From the NCBI GenBank assembly GCA_022508725.1, contig JAFLUR010000039.1, positions 1 to 12,060 of the forward strand: a stretch of DNA of 12,060 bases, given 5' to 3'. Source of the DNA: Oscillospiraceae bacterium. GTDB taxonomy: Bacteria > Bacillota > Clostridia > UBA1381. The translations under genes and the position numbers were made by a program. Shown here one piece after another: positions 1-6,829 of this stretch (the stretch's first letter is position 1; each line of letters starts with the position of its first letter). The notes under the pieces were generated by a model, which was not told the DNA's origin, searched no databases, and saw only the letters and a list, made by a program, of their open reading frames with translations.

Positions 1-13
1 TTGAAATACACAA

Positions 14-85
14 AGTATTCCCGCGAATTCCGGACTTTGCCGGCAGAAAAATCCCACTCAAAAATCCAACGATTGGAGGAATACT
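14..85. repeat. Short inverted-repeat-bounded segment downstream of the hydrolase gene
   Basis: An 8-bp perfect inverted repeat (AGTATTCC at 14-21, GGAATACT at 78-85) bounds a 72-base stretch that has no ORF of its own. It contains a CCGG..CCGG pair and, read on the minus strand, two GGATTTTT tracts. The minus-strand end (TTTAGTATTCCTCC) resembles the end of repeat copy A (TTTATTGTTCCTCC) at 12 of 14 positions, so it may be a distant relative of the repeat described at 1102-1192 and 10257-10435. It lies just 3' of the minus-strand hydrolase and could equally act as its transcription end; the small CCAA/TTGG hairpin followed by a T tract on that strand is weak. Confidence 0.35.
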
Positions 86-102
86 AAACAGGCTCTAACA
101 AA

Positions 103-978
103 TCATTCTCTGTAATCTTCTCTGATAAACGGCTTTTCAATCTTTGTGTCGGTAAGAAGCCCGTATTTTTTCGGACGCCGGTACGCATTGCCGTGTACCT
201 CTCTTTTACGATAATCGCGGAGCATATCCATATCAAGCTCGGCAATATATATCCCCTCTTTCCCATCCGCCATGCAAATACAGGTATCCCTTGAACCGCT
301 TAATTCCGGAAGATAAGCAACTCCGTCAAAAACACTTGACCCTCCGTTGCAGTCCGGAACCGTTTCGGGATAATTGCAGGTGGCTACAGCCAGCATATTT
401 TCGTACGCCCTGCCTCTGAGCTGAGAAAGACGGTTTATTTCCATCGGGCAGGCATTCGGAACAAGAATAAGCTCGGCGCCTTTAAGCATTAAAATTCTTG
501 CGCTTTCCGGAAATTCCCTGTCATAACAGATCATTGCGCCGACCTTTACCTTTCCGCAGGAGGTGTCTGTATCGGCAACATAAAAATCATCGCCCGGCGT
601 CAAATCCTTTTCCGCTCCGAAATCACAGGTATGTACCTTTGCATATAAAAGCTTTCGTTCTCCGAATTTGTCGAAAAGAACAAGAGAGTTGCGCGGACGC
701 TCTCGATATTTCTCAAGAAAAGTTATACAGATCGCCATATTAAGCTCTTTTGCAAGCTCTCCGAAAGCATTGACAAACTCACTGTCAGCCGCAACGGCGT
801 TCCGGTTTTCCGGCGGATTATCACAAATATCATATCCGTTGCTCCACATTTCGGGAAACAGCGCAATATCCGCCCCCATTTCCTTTGCCTCACGGCAGCA
901 CTTCAGCCCCTTTTTCAAATTATCCTCCGAATTACCGCAAGGCGCTGTCTGAAGCAGCGCTATTTTCAGAAAATTCAT
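103..978 (-). CDS. Carbon-nitrogen hydrolase (nitrilase superfamily)
   Basis: A 291-residue cytoplasmic amidase-type enzyme of the nitrilase superfamily, which hydrolyses non-peptide C-N bonds of amides, carbamoyl compounds or nitriles. The Glu-Lys-Cys triad is visible: E43 in F-P-E-M, K114 in Y-A-K-V-H, and C151 in M-I-C-Y-D-R-E-F-P. The N-terminal K-I-A-L-L-Q strand and the L-R-G-R-A-Y-E-N segment (about 187-194) are also typical, and the length fits a single-domain member. The start at 978 is chosen over an ATG 11 codons upstream because a GGGGAG ribosome binding site lies 8 bases ahead of it and the family fold begins there. The gene stands alone and is divergent from nrdD, with its own consensus promoter. 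The substrate cannot be named; N-carbamoylputrescine amidase-like or omega-amidase-like activities are possible. Family assignment is secure, specificity is not. Confidence 0.9.
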   Translation of the reverse strand: MNFLKIALLQTAPCGNSEDNLKKGLKCCREAKEMGADIALFPEMWSNGYDICDNPPENRNAVAADSEFVNAFGELAKELNMAICITFLEKYRERPRNSLVLFDKFGERKLLYAKVHTCDFGAEKDLTPGDDFYVADTDTSCGKVKVGAMICYDREFPESARILMLKGAELILVPNACPMEINRLSQLRGRAYENMLAVATCNYPETVPDCNGGSSVFDGVAYLPELSGSRDTCICMADGKEGIYIAELDMDMLRDYRKREVHGNAYRRPKKYGLLTDTKIEKPFIREDYRE

Positions 979-1043
979 AATTATATCTCCCCTGTCCGTT
1001 GCCGGAATCAATTCCGGATGCTTACCGTTATACAGATATACAG

Positions 1044-1072
1044 ATTATAACATTCCGATATTCCTTTGTCAA
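1044..1072 (-). promoter_or_regulatory. Consensus sigma-A promoter of the carbon-nitrogen hydrolase gene
   Basis: On the minus strand, TTGACA (1067-1072) and TATAAT (1044-1049) are separated by exactly 17 bases, a perfect match to the housekeeping promoter. Transcription would start near 1037 and give a leader of roughly 60 bases. That leader contains the palindrome at 1002-1017 (CCGGAA/TTCCGG arms) before the ribosome binding site. Confidence 0.85.
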
Positions 1073-1101
1073 TATTTTTAAAGTATTTTTTGATTTACGC
1101 A

Positions 1102-1192
1102 TTTATTGTTCCTCCGACCGGGTAAACACTGATTTAAAGGTAATCGGTGTTTACCCGGCTCTTGAATTTTATGCCCGCCCAAACCGGGAAAT
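1102..1192 (+). repeat. Interspersed repeat, copy A (interrupted, partial)
   Basis: This segment begins with TATTGTTCCTCC (1104-1115), 11 of 12 bases identical to the terminal repeat of the element at 10257-10435. It ends with a 36-base block (1157-1192) that aligns without gaps to the reverse complement of 10384-10419 at 30 of 36 positions, including 14 identical bases GGCTCTTGAATTTT and then AACCGGGAAAT. Between these two shared parts copy A carries about 40 extra bases that form a hairpin (1118-1158). Similarity to copy B stops soon after 1192, so this looks like a truncated or rearranged member. It sits between two divergent promoters. What is seen is the similarity; mobility is inference. 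Confidence 0.65.
1118..1158. repeat. 17-bp hairpin inside repeat copy A
   Basis: Arms 1118-1134 and 1142-1158 pair over all 17 positions with a single G-U wobble, leaving a 7-base loop. No T tract follows on either strand, and both flanking genes read away from it, so it does not look like a transcription terminator. It may be a nested palindromic insertion, a protein-binding site or a remnant of two abutting element ends. Confidence 0.7.
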
Positions 1193-1253
1193 ATTTCCTC
1201 TTATATGTTGAAAAGCATCATCGGGTATGATCGAACAATGCCGAAAAATAAAA

Positions 1254-1332
1254 TTCCGCGCGGAAAATACCGCTATATATCTTATCTTCCGGAAAATACA
1301 ATTATCGGGCGATAATTGTAAAATATTTTTTT
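1254..1332. other. Two palindromes upstream of the nrdD promoter
   Basis: TTCCGCGCGGAA (1254-1265) is a perfect 12-base palindrome. At 1297-1320 there are 11-bp perfect arms (1297-1307 and 1310-1320) around two bases, followed after a few bases by seven T (1326-1332). The second could be a rho-independent terminator shielding nrdD from upstream transcription, or an operator dyad. It lies about 90 bases upstream of the nrdD -35 box. No coding sequence is seen in 1193-1408. Confidence 0.45.
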
Positions 1333-1408
1333 GTTTGCCGAAAACCGCATAAATCAAAGGTTATATTCGGATGATACTTTTTGACACGGAAAATCTGCAT
1401 AAAATTTC

Positions 1409-1437
1409 TTGACAGACACAAGATATAGTGCTATAAT
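1409..1437 (+). promoter_or_regulatory. nrdDG promoter (sigma-A type)
   Basis: TTGACA (1409-1414) and TATAAT (1432-1437) are separated by 17 bases, a perfect consensus. The start of transcription is expected near 1444, giving a leader of about 90 bases before the nrdD start codon. The spacer is filled by the first NrdR-like box and the second box covers the likely start point, an arrangement that would block RNA polymerase when a repressor binds. Confidence 0.9.
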
Positions 1438-1463
1438 ACATAAGGAACTACAAAATGTTGTGT
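1416..1463 (+). promoter_or_regulatory. Pair of NrdR-box-like operators
   Basis: The sequence at 1416-1431 matches the published NrdR box pattern (ACAC-W-ATATAT-W-GTGT) at 14 of 16 positions, and 1448-1463 matches at 12 of 16. The boxes start 32 bp apart, about three helical turns, the spacing known for NrdR tandem boxes. NrdR is a zinc-ribbon/ATP-cone repressor that senses dATP/ATP and controls ribonucleotide reductase operons. The placement over the -35/-10 spacer and the start point of nrdD supports repression. The nrdR gene is not in this window. Confidence 0.85.
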
Positions 1464-1534
1464 TTCGGACTCATTTAACCGTTTTTTCGGACAGGGTCGA
1501 ATTTCATACTTCACGGGCTAAGGAGAGGATAAAA

Positions 1535-3847
1535 ATGATACAATCGATCATCAAGCGGGACGGCAGAGAGGTGCCTTTCGATATTTCAAAAATAGAGGGC
1601 GCCATAGATAAATCTTTTATCGCAACAACAAAAAGAAGCGATCCGGAATATGTAAAAGAATTGAGCCGGTGTGTTGTTGAAGAAATGGAGAATAACGGAA
1701 TCGAAAAGCCGAGTGTGGAACAGATACAGGATACCGTCGAAAAGGTTTTGATCGATCACGGTCATGTAAGAACGGCAAGGGCATATATAGTATACCGCAG
1801 CGAACGCACAAGAGTCCGTGAAATGAAATCCAATCTTATGAAGATATATGAGGATATAACCTTTAAGGACTCGGAAGACAGCGATATGCAGCGGGAAAAC
1901 GCCAACGTAAACAGCGATACCGCAATGGGTACCATGCTTAAATACGGTTCGGAGGGCGCAAAAAGATTTTTTGAAATGTTTGTTCTTAAACCCGAACATT
2001 CAAAAGAGCATATCGAGGGAGATATACACATACACGACCTTGACTTTCTCGCAATGACGACCACCTGCTGTCAGATAGATCTGCTCGATCTGTTCAAGGG
2101 CGGATTTTCTACGGGACACGGCGTACTCCGCGAACCGAATGATATAGCAAGCTATGCCGCATTGGCATGTATAGCCATTCAGTCCAATCAGAACGATCAG
2201 CACGGCGGACAGAGCATTGTTAATTTTGATTACGGTATGGCGCCCGGAATAAAAAAGACATATAAAAGAAAATATATCCAAAATCTTTCAAAAGCAATAG
2301 AACTGATCGACGGAAAAGAAATCGAAGAATCAGAACTCAAAAGGATTTCGGAAAATATTCTCGCCGAGGGTTTTGAACTCCGTATGGGTGACAACGAGGC
2401 TTACAGAAAGGAAGAATATCATAAGCTTGCGGAGCTTGGAGTAAGCGAGGCGAATATAGAAAAATGTCAGGCGTTTGCCGTTAAGAAAGCTCTTTCCGAA
2501 ACGGACAGGGCAACCTATCAGGCAATGGAAGCATTCATCCATAACCTTAACACCATGAATTCAAGAGCCGGCGCACAGACTCCGTTCTCATCCGTAAATT
2601 ACGGAATGGACACATCCCCCGAGGGAAGAATGGCCGTAAAAAACGTATTGCTTTCAAATGAGGCGGGACTCGGAAACGGTGAAACACCCATATTTCCGAT
2701 ACAAATATTCAGAGTCAAGGAAGGTGTAAGCTATAATCCGGAGGATCCGAATTACGATCTCTTTAAGCTTGCATGCCGTGTAAGCGCAAAGCGGCTCTTC
2801 CCTAACTTCTCGTTTATCGATGCGCCTTTTAATCTTAAATATTACAACGGCAAGCCCGAAACCGAAATAGCTTATATGGGATGCCGCACGAGAGTTATCG
2901 GAAATATTCACGATCCGTCGAGAGAGATATGCAACAAGAGAGGAAACCTGAGCTTTACATCGATTAATCTTCCGAGAATAGCCATAAAATCAAAAGGTGA
3001 TATTATGTGGTTCTTTGAAGAGCTTGACAGAAAAATGGATCTGGTCATAGATCAGCTCTTGGACAGATTTGAAATACAGTGCAAAAAAAAGGTCAAGAAT
3101 TATCCGTTTCTTATGGGAGAAGGCGTATGGCTCGACAGTGAAAAGCTATCACCCAACGATACTCTCGAAGACGTCCTTAAACACGGAACATTGAGCATCG
3201 GTTTTATAGGTCTTGCCGAAACGCTTACGGCTCTTATAGGCGAACACCACGGACAATCCGAAAAAGCTCAAAATCTCGGCATTGATATTATCTCTCATAT
3301 GCGCGAACGGCTTGACAAAGAATCGGAAAAGAGAAAACTGAATTTCAGTCTGCTTGCAACACCTGCGGAAGGTTTGTCCGGACGTTTTGTAAAGATAGAC
3401 AAAGAACGTTTCGGCATTATTCCGGGCGTTACGGACAGGGATTATTACACAAACAGTTTTCATATTCCCGTATATTACAATATATCGGCGTTTGACAAGA
3501 TAAAAAAAGAGGCTCCGTATCACGCGCTTACAAACGCGGGACATATTTCATATATCGAGCTTGACGGCGATCCGACAAAAAATCTTGACGCGTTTGAGAA
3601 AGTCATACGGGCTATGCACGATGCCGGAATAGGCTACGGCTCGATAAACCACCCTGTCGATCGTGACCCCGTATGCGGATATACCGGAGTTATCGGTGAT
3701 ACCTGTCCGAAATGCGGAAGAAGCGAAAAGGACGGCGCTTCGTTTGAGCGTATAAGACGAATAACGGGCTATCTTGTCGGAACTCTTGACAGATTTAATA
3801 ACGGAAAACGTGCCGAAGAGCGGGACAGAGTAAAACACGGCATATGA
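1535..3847 (+). CDS. nrdD: Anaerobic (class III) ribonucleoside-triphosphate reductase
   Basis: A 770-residue glycyl radical enzyme that reduces NTPs to dNTPs without oxygen. In order: an ATP-cone allosteric domain (about 1-90, with K-R-D-G-R near the start), then the ten-stranded barrel with D-Q-H-G-G-Q-S and Y-G-M-A-P-G motifs, C450 in Y-M-G-C-R-T-R (probable thiyl-radical cysteine), a C-terminal zinc site, and the radical glycine G745 in R-I-T-G-Y-L, 25 residues from the end. The start at 1535 is preferred over an in-frame TTG at 1409 because that codon is the promoter -35 box itself, whereas AAGGAGAGG (1520-1528) sits correctly before 1535 and the ATP cone begins there. The zinc site shows C714, C724 and C727, with D711 where a fourth cysteine would be expected. 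It is followed by its activase nrdG after 63 bases. Confidence 0.97.
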   Translation: MIQSIIKRDGREVPFDISKIEGAIDKSFIATTKRSDPEYVKELSRCVVEEMENNGIEKPSVEQIQDTVEKVLIDHGHVRTARAYIVYRSERTRVREMKSNLMKIYEDITFKDSEDSDMQRENANVNSDTAMGTMLKYGSEGAKRFFEMFVLKPEHSKEHIEGDIHIHDLDFLAMTTTCCQIDLLDLFKGGFSTGHGVLREPNDIASYAALACIAIQSNQNDQHGGQSIVNFDYGMAPGIKKTYKRKYIQNLSKAIELIDGKEIEESELKRISENILAEGFELRMGDNEAYRKEEYHKLAELGVSEANIEKCQAFAVKKALSETDRATYQAMEAFIHNLNTMNSRAGAQTPFSSVNYGMDTSPEGRMAVKNVLLSNEAGLGNGETPIFPIQIFRVKEGVSYNPEDPNYDLFKLACRVSAKRLFPNFSFIDAPFNLKYYNGKPETEIAYMGCRTRVIGNIHDPSREICNKRGNLSFTSINLPRIAIKSKGDIMWFFEELDRKMDLVIDQLLDRFEIQCKKKVKNYPFLMGEGVWLDSEKLSPNDTLEDVLKHGTLSIGFIGLAETLTALIGEHHGQSEKAQNLGIDIISHMRERLDKESEKRKLNFSLLATPAEGLSGRFVKIDKERFGIIPGVTDRDYYTNSFHIPVYYNISAFDKIKKEAPYHALTNAGHISYIELDGDPTKNLDAFEKVIRAMHDAGIGYGSINHPVDRDPVCGYTGVIGDTCPKCGRSEKDGASFERIRRITGYLVGTLDRFNNGKRAEERDRVKHGI

Positions 3848-3910
3848 ACGGGATTATCCACTGTCGTATTTTACAAAAAACACCTTACAATCATATGGCA
3901 GGTAACAGAT

Positions 3911-4420
3911 ATGAAAATAAGATTATTCGGAACTCAAAATGATTCCATAGTTGACGGACCCGGAATAAGATACGCGGTATTTGTACAGGGATGTATCCGC
4001 AAATGCAAAGGCTGTCACAATCCCGGCTCGCACGATATGAACGGCGGATATTTGACCGACACGGATGAAATACTTGAAGAAATAAAAAAGAATCCGCTTC
4101 TTGACGGAGTGACATTTTCCGGAGGTGAACCGTTTTTACAGCCTCTGCCTCTGATAAAGCTCGCGGAGGATATAAAAAATTTGAACCGGGGTCTTGACAT
4201 AATTGTCTATACGGGATATACTATAGAGGAAATCCTCTCCGGCGCCGATGATAAAAACCGTTGGTCGGAGCTTATGCGGTGTATCGATATTCTTGTTGAC
4301 GGACCGTTTGCCGAAGAACTCAGAAGTGTGGAGCTTACTTTTAAAGGTTCGTCAAATCAAAGGATAATAAACGTTCCGGAAACTCTTGTAAAAGGCAAAA
4401 TCGTTTGCGTTGACTTATGA
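3911..4420 (+). CDS. nrdG: Anaerobic ribonucleotide reductase activating protein (radical SAM)
   Basis: This 169-residue activase uses a [4Fe-4S] cluster and S-adenosylmethionine to generate the glycyl radical on NrdD. The cluster-binding C-x3-C-x2-C motif is C28, C32 and C35 (G-C-I-R-K-C-K-G-C-H-N). The N-terminal D-G-P-G-I-R is typical of glycyl-radical-enzyme activases, and T-F-S-G-G-E-P-F is the SAM-contacting G-G-E motif. Length matches the short NrdG family, which lacks the extra ferredoxin domains of pyruvate formate-lyase activases. The ribosome binding site (GGCAGG, a few bases ahead) is weaker than others in the window. The gene almost certainly shares the nrdD transcript and NrdR control, and is followed by a hairpin terminator. 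Confidence 0.96.
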   Translation: MKIRLFGTQNDSIVDGPGIRYAVFVQGCIRKCKGCHNPGSHDMNGGYLTDTDEILEEIKKNPLLDGVTFSGGEPFLQPLPLIKLAEDIKNLNRGLDIIVYTGYTIEEILSGADDKNRWSELMRCIDILVDGPFAEELRSVELTFKGSSNQRIINVPETLVKGKIVCVDL

Positions 4421-4476
4421 TTTTCCGTCCGCGCACGATTTTTTCTTAAAACAACCGGTATCCGTACAAAAAATAT

Positions 4477-4506
4477 AAGCTGCACGGCGTTTGCCGTGCA
4501 GCTTTT
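4477..4506 (+). terminator. Rho-independent terminator of nrdDG
   Basis: A perfect 12-bp stem (4477-4488 with 4493-4504) closes a GTTT loop and runs into a short T tract. An A-rich stretch just upstream gives the opposite strand a better T run, so it could work in both directions. It separates nrdDG from the phosphoesterase gene. Confidence 0.85.
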
Positions 4507-4577
4507 AAAAATCAATGAATACAAAAAATCCGGACTTAATTTTTGCGTACTCCGGACAGTTAAGGAGCTTGTGCAAT

Positions 4578-5288
4578 ATGTCAATTTACTCAATATCCGA
4601 CCTGCATCTTCCGCTCGGTGTAAATAAGCCCATGAATATATTCGGTAAATCTTGGGAAAATTATGTGTATAAAACAGAGAAAAACTGGAAAAACTTAATA
4701 TGTGATGATGATTGGGTCATTCTTCCGGGTGATTTTTCGTGGGCGACATATCTTGAAGAAAGCACGGCGGATTTTGAATTTTTGAATTCACTGCCCGGAA
4801 AAAAAATCTTGCTCAAAGGAAATCATGATTATTGGTGGACATCACTGAAAAAGCTTGAAGAATTTACGTCGGCTAAGGGATTCAAAAATATATTTTTTTT
4901 ACACAACAATGCTTTTTTATGCGGCGATACGGCTGTATGCGGCACAAGAGGATGGGTATATACGGATGAAAATTCCGATGATGAGGACAGAAAAATATAC
5001 GCAAGAGAAGTTATAAGACTTGAACTGTCTGTTAAGCAGGCGCTTAAATTCAACGCCTCCGAAATAATCGCGTTTACGCATTATCCCCCGCTTCAGCACG
5101 GCAATACCGAAACACCGATAACCGAGCTTCTGAAAAATTACGGCATAAACCGGTGCTTTTACGGACATCTTCATGCAGCCGGTCACAAAAATGCCGTGAC
5201 GGGAACGGTTGCTGGGATTTACTATAATTTGGTTTCATGTGATTATTTGGAGTTTTGTCCCCGTATAATCGTAAAAAATTTCAAATAA
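4578..5288 (+). CDS. Calcineurin-like metallophosphoesterase
   Basis: A 236-residue cytoplasmic phosphoesterase of the calcineurin-like superfamily with a two-metal active site. The ordered metal-binding motifs are D8-x-H10 (S-D-L-H), G51-D52, G81-N-H-D84, H168 (T-H-Y-P-P) and G196-H-L-H199. No signal peptide or membrane segment is seen. The start at 4578 is chosen because D-x-H motifs normally fall within the first ten residues and TAAGGAG lies about 10 bases upstream; an ATG 21 codons earlier has no ribosome binding site and lies next to the nrdDG terminator. The long conserved stretch W-E-N-Y through G-D-F-S-W-A resembles a clostridial group of predicted phosphohydrolases of unknown substrate. 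It stands as a single gene; I see no convincing promoter in the short gap before it. Confidence 0.88.
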   Translation: MSIYSISDLHLPLGVNKPMNIFGKSWENYVYKTEKNWKNLICDDDWVILPGDFSWATYLEESTADFEFLNSLPGKKILLKGNHDYWWTSLKKLEEFTSAKGFKNIFFLHNNAFLCGDTAVCGTRGWVYTDENSDDEDRKIYAREVIRLELSVKQALKFNASEIIAFTHYPPLQHGNTETPITELLKNYGINRCFYGHLHAAGHKNAVTGTVAGIYYNLVSCDYLEFCPRIIVKNFK

Positions 5289-5423
5289 CAGGGAAACGTT
5301 GATCACCGGTGAAAACAGCCGATAAACTTTGCTTTAAATTTATTTTATGTAATTATCAGGAATTTCATTTTCCGGATAACCGTAAAAATTTATAAAAAGT
5401 TTGTTTTTTTTATAAAAAATCGA

Positions 5424-5452
5424 TTGAATTGTTTGGAATAGTATGTTATAAT
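5424..5452 (+). promoter_or_regulatory. Promoter of the tig-clpP-clpX operon
   Basis: TTGAAT (5424-5429) and TATAAT (5447-5452) are separated by 17 bases. A very A/T-rich stretch at about 5388-5420 precedes it and could act as an UP element. Transcription would begin near 5459, giving a leader of about 65 bases to the tig start. No CIRCE or CtsR-type heat-shock operator is recognisable here. The rest of 5289-5420 holds only a 10-base palindrome TCACCGGTGA (5303-5312). Confidence 0.8.
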
Positions 5453-5525
5453 AAGATAGATATGATAATTTGTATCGGTATTGTTCATTACGATACGCTT
5501 AAAACAAAAGGAGGATGAAACACAG

Positions 5526-6812
5526 ATGGCTGTGAAATCAGAACAGGTTGAAAAGAATTTGGTAAAACTTACATTTGAGGTTACACCGGAAAAATTCGAA
5601 GAGGGTATTAAAGCCGCTTACAATAAAAATAAAAAAAGGTTTAACATACCCGGTTTCAGAAAAGGCAAGGTAACTCTCGAGGTTGTTGAAAAGATGTACG
5701 GAAAAGAAGTATTTTATGATGACGCCATAAATTATGTTCTTCCGGAAGCGTATGAAAACGCGGTTAAGGAAGCGGAGCTTGCCGTTGTGGGCAAACCCGA
5801 GATAGATGTCGAAACGATCAAATCGGGAGAAAATGTTTGCTTTACGGCATTGGTCGCAACAAAGCCCGAGGTAAAATTAGGCGATTATAAGGGTATAGAA
5901 ATAGAAAAAATTGAGTATAATGTAACTGATGAGGATATAAACAAAAGGCTTGAAGATGTTCAAAAGAAAAACGCAAGAATCATTCCCGTTGAGGGCAGAG
6001 CCGTTCAAAGCGGCGATATAACGGTTATTGATTTTGAAGGATTTTCCGAAGGTAAAGCCTTTGAAGGCGGCAAGGGTACGAATTATGAGCTTGAGATCGG
6101 CTCGAATACATTTATCCCGGGCTTTGAAGATCAGCTTATAGGCGCCGAGGTCGGAAAGGAAACAGAAGTAAACGTTACATTCCCCGAGGAATACCACGCT
6201 CCGGCACTCGCAGGCAAGGACGCAGTATTCAAAGTTACCGTTCATGAAATAAAGGTACATGAATATTCCGAAATCGATGATGATTTCGCAAGCGAAGTCA
6301 GTGAATTCGATACTCTTGAGGAATATAAGAACAGCTTGAAAGAGGAAATGGAAAAAGCCAACGAGCAAAGAGCAAAAACCGAAATCGAAAACGCCGTTAT
6401 AAAGAAGGTCGTTGAAAATTCGGAAATGGATATTCCCGAGCCCATGATCAAGGAGCAGATCGATGTACTTATTCAAGACATGGCTCAAAGATTGATGTAT
6501 CAAGGACTTAATCTTAAATCATATATGCAGCACGCAGGTCTTACAAGAGAAGGACTTGAAAATCAGTTCAGAGATCAGGCTGTGCACAGAATAGAAGCAT
6601 CTCTTGTTCTTGAAGCCATCGGCAAAGCCGAAAATATCGAGGTCAACCCCGAGGAGGTCGAGGCGCATATAAAGAAAACGGCGGAGGCTTATAAAATGGA
6701 ATTTGATAAACTGAAAGAGCTTATCAGACCGGAGGAAATGAAATCTATAGAAGAAGAAACTCTTATTGAAAAGACAGTTACAATGCTTGTAAACAATGCG
6801 GTTATGAAATAA
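5526..6812 (+). CDS. tig: Trigger factor (ribosome-associated chaperone and peptidyl-prolyl isomerase)
   Basis: At 428 residues it has the usual trigger-factor length. The protein binds ribosomal protein uL23 at the tunnel exit and shields nascent chains. The N-terminal ribosome-binding domain carries the signature G43-F-R-K-G-K48; the proline that commonly follows two residues later is absent here (V-T instead). An FKBP-type isomerase domain spans about 163-243 (G-D-I-T-V-I-D-F-E-G start, F-I-P-G-F-E-D-Q-L-I-G-A core), followed by the helical C-terminal chaperone arms. The start at 5526 is supported by AAAGGAGG at 5507-5514 and by the family N-terminus; the 15-codon upstream extension has no ribosome binding site. 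It is the first gene of a three-gene operon with clpP and clpX, 17 bases before clpP. Confidence 0.97.
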   Translation: MAVKSEQVEKNLVKLTFEVTPEKFEEGIKAAYNKNKKRFNIPGFRKGKVTLEVVEKMYGKEVFYDDAINYVLPEAYENAVKEAELAVVGKPEIDVETIKSGENVCFTALVATKPEVKLGDYKGIEIEKIEYNVTDEDINKRLEDVQKKNARIIPVEGRAVQSGDITVIDFEGFSEGKAFEGGKGTNYELEIGSNTFIPGFEDQLIGAEVGKETEVNVTFPEEYHAPALAGKDAVFKVTVHEIKVHEYSEIDDDFASEVSEFDTLEEYKNSLKEEMEKANEQRAKTEIENAVIKKVVENSEMDIPEPMIKEQIDVLIQDMAQRLMYQGLNLKSYMQHAGLTREGLENQFRDQAVHRIEASLVLEAIGKAENIEVNPEEVEAHIKKTAEAYKMEFDKLKELIRPEEMKSIEEETLIEKTVTMLVNNAVMK

Positions 6813-6829
6813 TTTTTAGGAGGCATAAT

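Noticed and set aside
999..1211. 70-codon plus-strand ORF upstream of nrdD
   Set aside because: It runs through the hydrolase promoter and repeat copy A, lacks a ribosome binding site and has no protein-like character.
1409..1534. In-frame 42-codon N-terminal extension of nrdD from a TTG codon
   Set aside because: The extension contains the -35 box, both NrdR-like boxes and the -10 box, has no ribosome binding site, and NrdD's ATP cone starts at the ATG at 1535.
1586..1999. 137-codon minus-strand ORF opposite nrdD, and other long antisense frames opposite nrdD, tig, clpP and clpX
   Set aside because: They are shadows of well-conserved genes on the other strand with no start signals of their own.
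4529..4557. Two TCCGGAC repeats before the metallophosphoesterase
   Set aside because: They are only seven bases, are based on a 6-base palindrome, and have no further supporting structure.
4515..4577. 21-codon upstream extension of the metallophosphoesterase
   Set aside because: It starts next to the nrdDG terminator without a ribosome binding site; the first metal motif would then sit unusually far from the N-terminus.
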